Source of the DNA: a virus
Length of the DNA stretch: 64,000 nt
Reading direction: 5' to 3' (one strand)
Virus record (IMG/VR): IMGVR_UViG_3300036851_000550
Span: 1-64,000 of that record
In this document: piece after piece, positions 6,293 to 12,383 of the stretch
How positions within the stretch are numbered: the first letter of the stretch is position 1
Layout: each line of letters begins with the position of its first letter
Translations under genes and position numbers: made by a program
The notes under the pieces: model-generated
Told to the model about the DNA's origin: nothing
The model's database searches: none
What the model saw: the letters and a program-made list of their open reading frames with translations, nothing else

Positions 6293-6351
6293 GCCGAAAC
6301 GCCTGCATAAGCGGGCGTCCACTGGGAACGATCTCCCAGTGCTGATGAGGC
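6293..6351 (+). ncRNA. Type II hammerhead ribozyme, copy 8
   Basis: GCC (6293-6295) with GGC (6349-6351). GAAA is 6296-6299. Stem III is ACGCCTG (6299-6305) with CGGGCGT (6312-6318), including one U-G pair. Cut after C6319. Stem I is CACTGGG (6320-6326) with CCCAGTG (6335-6341): here the helix is continuous and the bulged A of copies 3-7 is paired. CTGATGA is 6342-6348. Confidence 0.93.
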
Positions 6352-6373
6352 AGATCGACATCGGAGGGACTTA

Positions 6374-6559
6374 ATGATCATTGTCAAGCTCGAAGGCAGC
6401 GAGCTGCTTGCGTTCCATGACCTGCTCACCGAGCTGCACGAGGCGCTCGAAGCCGACGAGGTCCACACGCTGTGGGTCGCCGTCGACGACGAGGGCGTCA
6501 AGCTCAAGGTCAACCGGTCCACCTGGTCGCCCGGTCGGGGTGAGCGCGAGGACAGCTGA
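6374..6559 (+). CDS. Hypothetical small protein
   Basis: 61 aa. CGGAGGGACTTA precedes ATG. An acidic helix (DLLTELHEALEADEV) is followed by beta-type residues (LWVAVDDEGVKLKV). No family recognised. It overlaps the next gene by one base (TGATG) and heads a three-gene module. Confidence 0.72.
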   Translation: MIIVKLEGSELLAFHDLLTELHEALEADEVHTLWVAVDDEGVKLKVNRSTWSPGRGEREDS

Positions 6560-6783
6560 TGTCTGGCCACAGGCGGGACCCGGACGAGCGTGCGATGCAG
6601 GATCTGCAGAGGCGCGCCGCCCGGGAGCAGGCGCTCGACAAGCGGCAGCGTGAGCGGACCGACGAGGCCCTGCTCACGCTGGCCGAGCTCGTGGCGGCGC
6701 ACGGCTGCCAGCCCGAGCGGGTCGCCCTGCGCACGCTGCGCGTGGAGATCCATCGACTACGACGGAAGGTAGAGACAGCATGA
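6559..6783 (+). CDS. Hypothetical coiled-coil protein
   Basis: 74 aa, almost wholly helical and charged, with a leading basic stretch (SGHRRDPDERAMQDLQRRAA) and a C-terminal LRVEIHRLRRKVE heptad-like segment. It may bind DNA or RNA, or dimerise; nothing more can be said. It overlaps the next gene by ATGA. Confidence 0.7.
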   Translation: MSGHRRDPDERAMQDLQRRAAREQALDKRQRERTDEALLTLAELVAAHGCQPERVALRTLRVEIHRLRRKVETA

Positions 6784-6977
6784 CCATGGACGAGGCCGAG
6801 CAGGCCTACCGCAGCGGCACCACGGTGACCTTCACCGACGGCGCGGACGACAACCCAGCGATCGCCGTGCAACGGCGCGGCCGGATCACCGGGTGTGGAG
6901 TGATCTACGCCTTCGTGCGAACCGCGGACAGCTCCCGGGACACGGTCGTCCCGGTGGGGGACCTGCGCCTGGCATGA
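6780..6977 (+). CDS. Hypothetical small beta protein
   Basis: 65 aa. The pattern GTTVTFTDGADDNPAIAVQR, GRITGCGVIYAFVRT, DTVVPVGDLRL suggests a small beta barrel. A second in-frame ATG lies at codon 3. It is the last gene before copy 9; its TGA (6975-6977) abuts the ribozyme. Confidence 0.7.
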   Translation: MTMDEAEQAYRSGTTVTFTDGADDNPAIAVQRRGRITGCGVIYAFVRTADSSRDTVVPVGDLRLA

Positions 6978-7035
6978 GCCGAAACGCCCTCACGTTGGGC
7001 GTCCGCCGGAACCGATCTACCGGCGCTGAGGAGGC
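6978..7035 (+). ncRNA. Type II hammerhead ribozyme, copy 9
   Basis: GCC (6978-6980) with GGC (7033-7035). GAAA is 6981-6984. Stem III is ACGCCC (6984-6989) with GGGCGT (6997-7002). Cut after C7003. Stem I is CGCCGG (7004-7009) with CCGGCG (7020-7025), continuous. The core reads CTGAGGA (7026-7032); the changed base is position 7, the one core position known to tolerate any base. GATC occurs in the loop and after stem II. Confidence 0.92.
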
Positions 7036-7052
7036 AGATCACTGGAGGGGCA

Positions 7053-7223
7053 TTGAACAGCTGTGCACTGGCCGAGCTCGCGCCGGTCGGATGGAGTCCG
7101 TGCATGCCGGGGTGTGACCCCGTCAGGTGCTCGGACTGCACCGACCAGGGCAGGCGCGTTGTCGGCGATCAACCGACCCGCGAGCGCTTGGCGTTATTGC
7201 AGGGCGAGCAGAGCACCCCGTAG
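7053..7223 (+). CDS. Putative 56-aa Cys-rich protein, TTG start
   Basis: Downstream of copy 9 the usual GGAGGGG is followed 2 bases later by TTG, which opens a 56-codon frame. It contains CMPGCDPVRCSDC, a tight cluster of four cysteines suited to zinc. The 3' end overlaps the convergent HNH gene by 55 bases. Support comes from the leader and the cysteines; the rare start codon and the overlap leave doubt. Confidence 0.45.
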   Translation: MNSCALAELAPVGWSPCMPGCDPVRCSDCTDQGRRVVGDQPTRERLALLQGEQSTP

Positions 7224-7504
7224 TTCTCGGGGTCATACGCAAGATCCGGACGTACTGATCGCGGGATCTTATGGTCCCCGGTCAGTGCGCCCGGCGGCAC
7301 TTCGTGGGCTGGCCTCTGCCAGCCCGGACAGACCCACCCGTGCTCACGCACCCACGCATAGATCACCCGCGCGGTGATCGCTCTGTGCTGGGCGCCCAGG
7401 CCACGCTCCGTGGTCGTGCGCTCAGGACCTGATCGGAGCCTGTGCTCGGGGCACCGGGTGCGCTTCGCTGGCCGCCCGCATATCAAGCACGGCCGCAGAG
7501 CCAT
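7169..7504 (-). CDS. HNH endonuclease
   Basis: 111 aa. An N-terminal zinc knuckle (CLICGRPAKRTRCPEH) is followed by RGLGAQHRAITARVIYAWVR, then the HNH core: LTGDHKIPRSV, PENYGVLCSPCNNAKRS. The DH, N and C-x2-C...N arrangement is that of phage HNH nucleases, which nick DNA and often act in homing or packaging. It is oriented against the ribozyme operon and far from the terminase genes, which favours a free-standing mobile nuclease. Confidence 0.85.
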   Translation of the reverse strand: MALRPCLICGRPAKRTRCPEHRLRSGPERTTTERGLGAQHRAITARVIYAWVREHGWVCPGWQRPAHEVPPGALTGDHKIPRSVRPDLAYDPENYGVLCSPCNNAKRSRVG

Positions 7505-7538
7505 CTACTCACTCACCGACCCTTGAGGGGGGACCACC

Positions 7539-7823
7539 ATGACCAAGTTCGCTGAGAGCATCCTGACGGAGCTCAGCGACGACGCCAGCCTGGCCGAAAC
7601 GGCTCATGAGCTGGACCCACGACAGCTGATCAGCGTGCTGGAGGCGGCGGCCGAAGCCGACGCGAAGGCCCAGCGTGAGGCCCGAGAAAAGCGGGTTCGC
7701 CTGAACCTGCTGATCAAAGTCGGGCTGGCGCGGCCCGACGTCGTGAACCGCGACATCGCGCGCGCCACCGGCATCGGCGAGCGCGCCGTGTACAAGCGCG
7801 GCCACCCGGACCAGCAGCTCTGA
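7539..7823 (+). CDS. Helix-turn-helix protein
   Basis: 94 aa. TTGAGGGGGGACCACC precedes ATG. The N-terminal half is an acidic helical stretch; the C-terminal 35 residues (NRDIARATGIGERAVYKRGH) form a likely HTH, with IARATGIGERAVY as the two helices and turn. Probably a small regulator. It is divergent from the HNH gene and is followed by a strong hairpin. Confidence 0.75.
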   Translation: MTKFAESILTELSDDASLAETAHELDPRQLISVLEAAAEADAKAQREAREKRVRLNLLIKVGLARPDVVNRDIARATGIGERAVYKRGHPDQQL

Positions 7824-7832
7824 AGATGACGA

Positions 7833-7860
7833 AGGGCGAGGCGTCCGATCGCCTCGCCCT
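7833..7860 (+). terminator. Hairpin after the HTH gene
   Basis: AGGGCGAGGCG (7833-7843) pairs perfectly with CGCCTCGCCCT (7850-7860) across a 6-base loop. No U-run follows (CGTCTGG), so it would be an actinobacterial-type weak-tail terminator or an RNA-stabilising hairpin. Confidence 0.6.
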
Positions 7861-8095
7861 CGTCTGGACCCCATCATCTTGCAACCATGACCGTCGCGTC
7901 GACCAAGACACCACGCGCCAGAGTGAACAGTGACACGTTCGCCGCAGGTCAGCAAGCCGGGCACTGGTATAGTCCGGGCTAGCACCTCCGGTGACGGTCC
8001 CGCATCCAGCGGGGCACGAGGAGGGGGCCTGTGCATCGGTCGTTGCCAGACGGCGCCTTCATGTGATCTTGGGGTATCTGGGCTGGGCTGGATAT
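7861..8095. other. Intergenic region, no gene seen
   Basis: About 235 bases between the hairpin at 7860 and the convergent hairpin at 8096. No frame here has a believable ribosome binding site. TATAGT at 7968-7973 could be a -10 element for rightward transcription but has no good -35. I see nothing else supportable. Confidence 0.5.
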
Positions 8096-8127
8096 CGAAG
8101 GGCCGTCCCTACGGGGGCGGCCCTTCG
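8096..8127. terminator. 10-bp hairpin, probable terminator of the leftward operon
   Basis: CGAAGGGCCG (8096-8105) pairs with CGGCCCTTCG (8118-8127). It includes the stop codon of the leftward HTH gene (8109), which is the last gene of the minus-strand string. No U-run on either side. Confidence 0.6.
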
Positions 8128-8303
8128 GTGTGTCTGCGCTCGTACGAACGCTGCGCCGCCGCCATGTCCCACTGGCGATGCCGGCGCGTGCCGTACGGGT
8201 GCCAGCGGTCTTCGCATGCCCACCGGCGGATGGTGCCCGGCGCCACGCCGTGGTGCAGTGCCAGCGCCTCGGTGTCGAGCAGCCGCAACCTCGGCTTGAT
8301 CAC
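8109..8303 (-). CDS. Small MerR-like helix-turn-helix protein
   Basis: 64 aa, GTG start overlapping the previous stop by one base (TAGTG). The sequence LLDTEALALHHGVAPGTIRR has the spacing of a winged or MerR-type HTH (ALALHHGVAPGTIRRW), followed by WHPYGTRRHRQWD, a typical wing with basic residues. This gene type often ends leftward strings in actinophages. DNA binding is a confident guess; the target is unknown. Confidence 0.8.
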   Translation of the reverse strand: MIKPRLRLLDTEALALHHGVAPGTIRRWACEDRWHPYGTRRHRQWDMAAAQRSYERRHTEGPPP

Positions 8304-9112
8304 TAGTCGGCCACCCAGTGACCGGGCACGGGCACCTCATCGGCAGGAGCGTCTTCGCGGTCGAGCAGCTCGCCGAGCCGCTCCCAATCGCCCTTCTTGC
8401 GGTGCCACTCCCGGCGGCAGGCCGAGCACCGGATGACGTCGTCTGGGCTCATGTTCGCGGTCGCGTACAGCGGCCCCCGGCACACACTGGTGTGATCGCC
8501 CTCGTCGATCGTGTTCGGGCATCGCCCGACTCGGATCCGAGGGTCCCCGGTCACCGGCTTGAGCTGGCCCTGCAGCCGGTACAGCCGGTCGGCCACCTCG
8601 ACGACTTCCACCGGCTGGCGAGTGAGCCAGTCCATGTGGTTGCAGATGAACCGTTCGAGCCCATCCACACCGGCATCCACAGCTGGGGATGAGTCGAGGC
8701 CGCGCGCGTCGATGATCTCGTAGACGATCGTGTTCAGCACGTTGAAGACGCTCAACGTGGGGTGCTCGGGCTCCCGGTGCACCCGCCCGTCTGCGGCCAC
8801 CCAGACGTGCGCGGTCTCCGACGACCGGACGTCCAGCATCACGATCACGTGATCGTTGGCCGGCGATCGGCTGCCGAACCCGGGAGCACCGCGCGTGCCT
8901 CCGCCGTCACCGCGCTGCGGTGCTGGGTCGAGCCGACTGCACCGGGCCACGATGTCGGCGAGGACCTCGGTCAGTCGCTCCGGGCACGAGGTGCACGTCG
9001 CGTAGCCCCGGTCGGCGAGGCGCCAGCTCTTCCCGTCTTGCGGTGGCCGGCAGAGCACGCATGCGTCCGCCGGACGCGTCAGCTGATCTTCGTCGACACG
9101 AGGTGAACCCAC
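8303..9112 (-). CDS. Hypothetical protein with two Cys-rich zinc-type domains
   Basis: 269 aa, GTG start with GGGAGG 9 bases upstream. N-terminal CVLCRPP ... CTSC and C-terminal GRCPN...CRGPLY...IRCSACRREW look like two metal-binding domains around a helical middle (VFNVLNTIVYEIIDARG). This architecture is common in actinophage and prophage proteins of unknown function placed beside a small HTH gene, as here. Confidence 0.8.
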   Translation of the reverse strand: MGSPRVDEDQLTRPADACVLCRPPQDGKSWRLADRGYATCTSCPERLTEVLADIVARCSRLDPAPQRGDGGGTRGAPGFGSRSPANDHVIVMLDVRSSETAHVWVAADGRVHREPEHPTLSVFNVLNTIVYEIIDARGLDSSPAVDAGVDGLERFICNHMDWLTRQPVEVVEVADRLYRLQGQLKPVTGDPRIRVGRCPNTIDEGDHTSVCRGPLYATANMSPDDVIRCSACRREWHRKKGDWERLGELLDREDAPADEVPVPGHWVAD

Positions 9113-9233
9113 TTCGACCGCCTCCCGATTATGATCTCGGTGAGGCGCTCGGTGAGGTGTCTCGGTTCCAGTCCGTCGGCGGGCGCTCCACCCGCTCCCC
9201 GCGAAGAGGCAGTGGGGCGTCCGCCGAGGGGAT

Positions 9234-9419
9234 CTACCGCCTGATGGCGATGCTGAGAGCGATCAAGACGGCGACGCTCACCCCCAGCAGGAACATCCAC
9301 CACTCGCGGAAGTAGGCGCCCATCACCACGCCAGCGCACAGCGCGATGATCGAAAAGTACATGGTCAACGAGGTGCGCAGCGGGACCTCCGGCCGCCGCG
9401 AATGATCACGCCGCGCCAT
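9234..9419 (-). CDS. Small two-pass membrane protein
   Basis: 61 aa. Basic N-terminus (ARRDHSRR), transmembrane segments at about 17-35 and 40-58, ending IAIRR. Function unknown. It overlaps the next upstream gene by 14 bases. The 120 bases after it contain no clear gene, although one frame (LTERLTEIIIGRRSKW) reads protein-like without a start codon. Confidence 0.7.
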   Translation of the reverse strand: MARRDHSRRPEVPLRTSLTMYFSIIALCAGVVMGAYFREWWMFLLGVSVAVLIALSIAIRR

Positions 9420-9822
9420 GGGACTCCATCCAGTTCGCGAAGCGCCCCAGGACCAGCGCCTTCGCCCGGCAGTCGTCGACGTGGTTGCAATTGATCATAT
9501 CGACAGCCCGGTCGGTGGACTCAGCGCTGACCGAGCTGAGCGCCTCTTTGATCACCTCGTCCACCTCCGGACCCGGCTCCCCGGTGGCTTCGAAGCTCGC
9601 TTCGAGCTGCTCCTGGACCTCCCGGCGGAGCGACGGGTCGGTCATGAACTCCTTCAGCGTCATGTCTGGTCCCTCCACATAGGATTTATCGTTGATCTCC
9701 ATGGCGTCGGCGTGCCCGTGGGCGTTGCCGGCGAAGAGCCCGTAGCCGAACGCGAGGATCACGACGGCCAGCCCGGCGAGCGCCGCCAGCACGGGGCGGC
9801 GTCGGCGGTGGGTGCACGTCAC
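9406..9822 (-). CDS. Membrane-anchored hypothetical protein
   Basis: 138 aa: basic N-terminus (CTHRRRRP), one transmembrane helix at about 11-31, then an acidic helical domain, outside the cell if the positive-inside rule holds. Two cysteines (INCNHVDDC) could form a disulfide. No family recognised. It overlaps its neighbour by 4 bases. Confidence 0.75.
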   Translation of the reverse strand: MTCTHRRRRPVLAALAGLAVVILAFGYGLFAGNAHGHADAMEINDKSYVEGPDMTLKEFMTDPSLRREVQEQLEASFEATGEPGPEVDEVIKEALSSVSAESTDRAVDMINCNHVDDCRAKALVLGRFANWMESHGAA

Positions 9823-10067
9823 GGCGCGCTCTTCGGCTGCTTGGTCGCCTCGTACATGCCGGCGAGCCGGACAGCGTTCGAGAACACCGTCGAGTCGATG
9901 CAGCGAATGTGGTCGTGACAGACCGCGATGCCCTCGACGACCGTGTCAGCCTTGCCGACCAGACCCGGACGGACGACCAGGCAGAGCGCGCAGTACAGCC
10001 GGAACTGCGGGACCGGCGCGGGCGGAGGTGGCGGTGGTGTGGTGGGCCTGAAATTGCCGGTGCTCAC
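9819..10067 (-). CDS. Hypothetical protein with zinc-type motif
   Basis: 82 aa. A run of prolines at 9-16 is followed by CALC and, about 25 residues later, CHDHIRC, giving C-x2-C...C-x-H type ligands. No family recognised. Four-base overlaps on both sides place it in the leftward string. Confidence 0.72.
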   Translation of the reverse strand: MSTGNFRPTTPPPPPPAPVPQFRLYCALCLVVRPGLVGKADTVVEGIAVCHDHIRCIDSTVFSNAVRLAGMYEATKQPKSAP

Positions 10068-10567
10068 TGGCTCTTCCCGGTCACGGCCTTGAAGTGGTGC
10101 TCCACGCAGATCCGCGCGATGTCGCGCTGCTCGGTGGTCAGCCGCGGGATCCGGAAGTAGAAGTCGTCGGTGATCCGGTAGCGCATCCCGCTCAGGTGTC
10201 CGTGCGCCACGTGCTCGCGGGCGATCTCGACGGCGATGTCCTGCTCGCCCAGCGTCAGGTCGTCGAGCCCGCCGAAGCTCAGCTCCGCGAGGAAGACCTT
10301 CTCCGCCTCGTCGATCGAGCGGACCGCGACCGGCTGGGCGGGCGGCGAGTCTCCGGCGAACGCCGAACTCCAGCCCACCACGATCGGGGCCAGCAGCCCG
10401 CCGACGATCAGCAGCGCGGCGAAGCCGTACTCGACGAGCTTGCGCCAGTTCCGCTGCGTCCAGGCCCGGCGGATGTTCTCGCTGAGACGCCCGCGGTGGC
10501 GCCCTCCGGACGGGGGCGGTTCGTCGATGAGGCTCCGGATGAGGTGCGCCTCGGTCAAATTCGTCAT
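10064..10567 (-). CDS. Membrane-anchored hypothetical protein
   Basis: 167 aa. The start at 10567 is set by CCAGGAGTCACAG; a longer frame to 10639 lacks one. A basic N-terminal 45 residues precede a transmembrane helix (about 47-65) and a mostly helical, acidic domain with two His/Cys residues (CVEHHF) near the end. Function unknown. The leader belongs to the GGAGTCA class seen at several unit starts in this phage. Confidence 0.75.
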   Translation of the reverse strand: MTNLTEAHLIRSLIDEPPPSGGRHRGRLSENIRRAWTQRNWRKLVEYGFAALLIVGGLLAPIVVGWSSAFAGDSPPAQPVAVRSIDEAEKVFLAELSFGGLDDLTLGEQDIAVEIAREHVAHGHLSGMRYRITDDFYFRIPRLTTEQRDIARICVEHHFKAVTGKSQ

Positions 10568-10667
10568 CTGTGACTCCTGGTTGCTCCGCTGCCGCGTCGG
10601 GGGGCGGTGGTTGGTGTCCACGGGTGCTGAAACGAGCACAGGCCCTCTCAGGGCGTGTTTTCGAGGC

Positions 10668-10847
10668 TCACCGCTGGCCTGCGAGCGCCTGCTGCACGCG
10701 CAGCATCGCCACGGCCCACGTGATCGCCGTGCCCGACACCGTGCGGTTGTGCATCGGCACGCGGTACTCCCACAGCCACGCGCTGTAGAGGTGCTCGCGC
10801 TGGTTGGGGAGCGGCCGGTGCGGCTTGGACACGATCGACGCCTTCAT
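10668..10847 (-). CDS. 59-aa hypothetical protein
   Basis: Open frame from ATG 10847 to TGA 10668, overlapping the upstream gene's stop by ATGA, the usual junction in this string. The sequence has aromatic, folded character (YSAWLWEYRVPMHN) and ends in a helix (AVAMLRVQQALAG). No family recognised. A weak hairpin (GTGCT/AGCAC) lies after it. Confidence 0.7.
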   Translation of the reverse strand: MKASIVSKPHRPLPNQREHLYSAWLWEYRVPMHNRTVSGTAITWAVAMLRVQQALAGQR

Positions 10848-11479
10848 GCCGAGCTCCCGATGGTCGCGTAGTAGGAACCGCCCCAGCTCTCAGGACGCCA
10901 GATCAGGACCTCGCGTTGCTTCGGCGCGTCCGGGATCGCGACCTTCACCGCTCCCACCGGCGGCAGCGGTCGGTGCTCCCCGTTGGACGGCCGGCGCGAG
11001 GGCACCACCGCGGTCGCTGCGTTGCGGCGTGCCTGGCCGGCGCCCCCGCACTCCCGGGAGCAGAACCGGCGCGTGGCCAGCTTCGGCTGGAAGTCCCTGC
11101 CGCAGCACTCGCACTGCTTGATCGGCAGCTGTGGCCCCGGCCCGCGGTAGCGCTGGCCCTTGTCGCTGCACGCACGGGAGCAGAACTTGGTCTTGCCGTG
11201 CTTCGGCTTGAAGACCTTCTCGCAGGCGGGGCACTCGATCGGGGCCAGGGCGCGGGAGGCCGTTCCGCAGCGGATGGAGCAGAACCGCTGGTCCGCCCGG
11301 CTCGGCCGCACCTTGAACGTCTTCCCGCAGCTCTCCAGCGCGCAGGGCTTCTCCAGCCGGTTCTCCTTGCGCGCGTTGTCCGCGCAGGTCCGGTCGCAGT
11401 ACTTCGCGTCCGCGAAGTGGCTCATGAACGTCTTGCCGCACACCTTGCGCTGGCAGACGAACTCCCGCTTCGCCCTCAT
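10844..11479 (-). CDS. Protein with four tandem zinc-finger repeats
   Basis: 211 aa. Four repeats follow the plan C-x2-4-C-GxxF-x(8-12)-[RKY]-[FY]-C-x3-C: at about 9-32, 46-71, 83-103 and 123-143 (CGKTF...RFCSIRC; CEKVF...KFCSRAC; CCGRDF...RFCSREC). The last 60 residues are proline-rich and disordered. Repeats of this kind bind zinc and usually contact nucleic acid or protein. Function unknown; it sits at the edge of the recombination block. Confidence 0.82.
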   Translation of the reverse strand: MRAKREFVCQRKVCGKTFMSHFADAKYCDRTCADNARKENRLEKPCALESCGKTFKVRPSRADQRFCSIRCGTASRALAPIECPACEKVFKPKHGKTKFCSRACSDKGQRYRGPGPQLPIKQCECCGRDFQPKLATRRFCSRECGGAGQARRNAATAVVPSRRPSNGEHRPLPPVGAVKVAIPDAPKQREVLIWRPESWGGSYYATIGSSA

Positions 11480-11682
11480 GCGGCCATCCCGGCGGGGTAC
11501 TTCCAGACCTTCGTGGCCTCCTCGCGCTCGCGGTTCTCGAGGTAGCGCTCCTCGACCTTCGCGTAGACCTCCGGCGCGACGCAGCGGCAGACCGGCGCCT
11601 TGGCCTTCCGGCCCGTGTCGGGCCCCGGCGGTACCCGGAAGCAGCGCTCGCAGGGCAGGTACGGGTGCAGTCCGTTGATCAT
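11476..11682 (-). CDS. Small Cys-rich hypothetical protein
   Basis: 68 aa. CERC at 11-14 and CRC at 32-34 could form one zinc site; the C-terminal half is a charged helix. ATG overlaps the exonuclease stop by 4 bases, so it is translated with the replication genes. No family recognised. Confidence 0.75.
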   Translation of the reverse strand: MINGLHPYLPCERCFRVPPGPDTGRKAKAPVCRCVAPEVYAKVEERYLENREREEATKVWKYPAGMAA

Positions 11683-12383
11683 TTTGGGCTCACCCACTCG
11701 CGGTCGGCGTCCCACGCGTCCACCGCGACGGTGACGCGCATCGCCCGCAGCTTCATGTAGGCGATCCCGGTCGCGGTGACGTCGGCCTCTGCGCTGTGGT
11801 CGCCGGGTTCCACGCCGAGTCGCTCGCACAGCTCGTGAAGACCCGGCTGGTAGTCCAGCCCGAGCGCACCCATGGCGTACGCGGAGATGTCCCGCAGCCG
11901 GTAGTGGCACGGCTCGGCGGTCCGGCGGACCCTCTTGAAGACCTTCTCCAGCATCCGGGCGTCGAACCGCGGGTTGCTGCCGAGCATGGTGGCGGGAACC
12001 GGCGCGGGAGGATCCGGCGGCGTCTCGCCCCGCTGCTGGGCGTTGAACTGCTCCAGGGCCAGCACGAACGTCGACGGCTGCGCAGTGCACCACTCCGGCG
12101 TCCGGCCGGCGAGCTGCTTCCACAGCCGGTTGGCCTGCAGGCCGGCGACGTCCTGCGGCTGGTCGGCAATTCGATCGATGTAGCGGTTGATCTGCAGCGC
12201 CTTGATCGACGCCCGCTTCAGCACCTTGGACACGTTGTGGCGGGGGATGAACACTCCGCGCTCGCTGGTGTCGAGGTTCCACCAGGCCACCTCGACCGCT
12301 TCGTGCACGTCGTGGTCGAGGCCGTTCGTCTCGATGTCGACGACGATCACCTGCCGCTCGGGACGGGCTTTCTGCTCGGTCAC
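11679..12383 (-). CDS. DnaQ-like 3'-5' exonuclease (RNase T fold)
   Basis: 234 aa, GTG start with ATCAGGAGTCAGC in front. Motif I VVDIETNGL (D16, E18) and a late H-x4-D block (DHSAEADVTATGIAYMKL) are the DEDDh signature; a central SNPRFDARMLEKVF supplies the second acidic site. It should remove nucleotides from DNA or RNA 3' ends. It lies beside RuvC-like and RecB-like nucleases, suggesting recombination or proofreading. The family A polymerase at 18309 has its own exonuclease motif, so this one is extra. Confidence 0.85.
   Translation of the reverse strand: MTEQKARPERQVIVVDIETNGLDHDVHEAVEVAWWNLDTSERGVFIPRHNVSKVLKRASIKALQINRYIDRIADQPQDVAGLQANRLWKQLAGRTPEWCTAQPSTFVLALEQFNAQQRGETPPDPPAPVPATMLGSNPRFDARMLEKVFKRVRRTAEPCHYRLRDISAYAMGALGLDYQPGLHELCERLGVEPGDHSAEADVTATGIAYMKLRAMRVTVAVDAWDADREWVSPK

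Noticed and set aside
1084-7002. Reading the stem III hairpins as intrinsic terminators
   Set aside because: No U-runs follow, and a terminator would not explain the invariant unpaired GAAA, GUC, CTGANGA and the open stem II.
7940-7975. Promoter with TATAGT at 7968
   Set aside because: No acceptable -35 at 16-18 bases and no clear gene downstream; recorded only as a possibility.
7950-8035. tRNA in the 7861-8095 gap (GGTATAGTCC-type sequence)
   Set aside because: There is no TPsiC loop or acceptor helix.
9113-9233. Small gene between 9112 and 9234
   Set aside because: One frame reads protein-like (LTERLTEIIIGRRSKW) but has no usable start codon within the gap.
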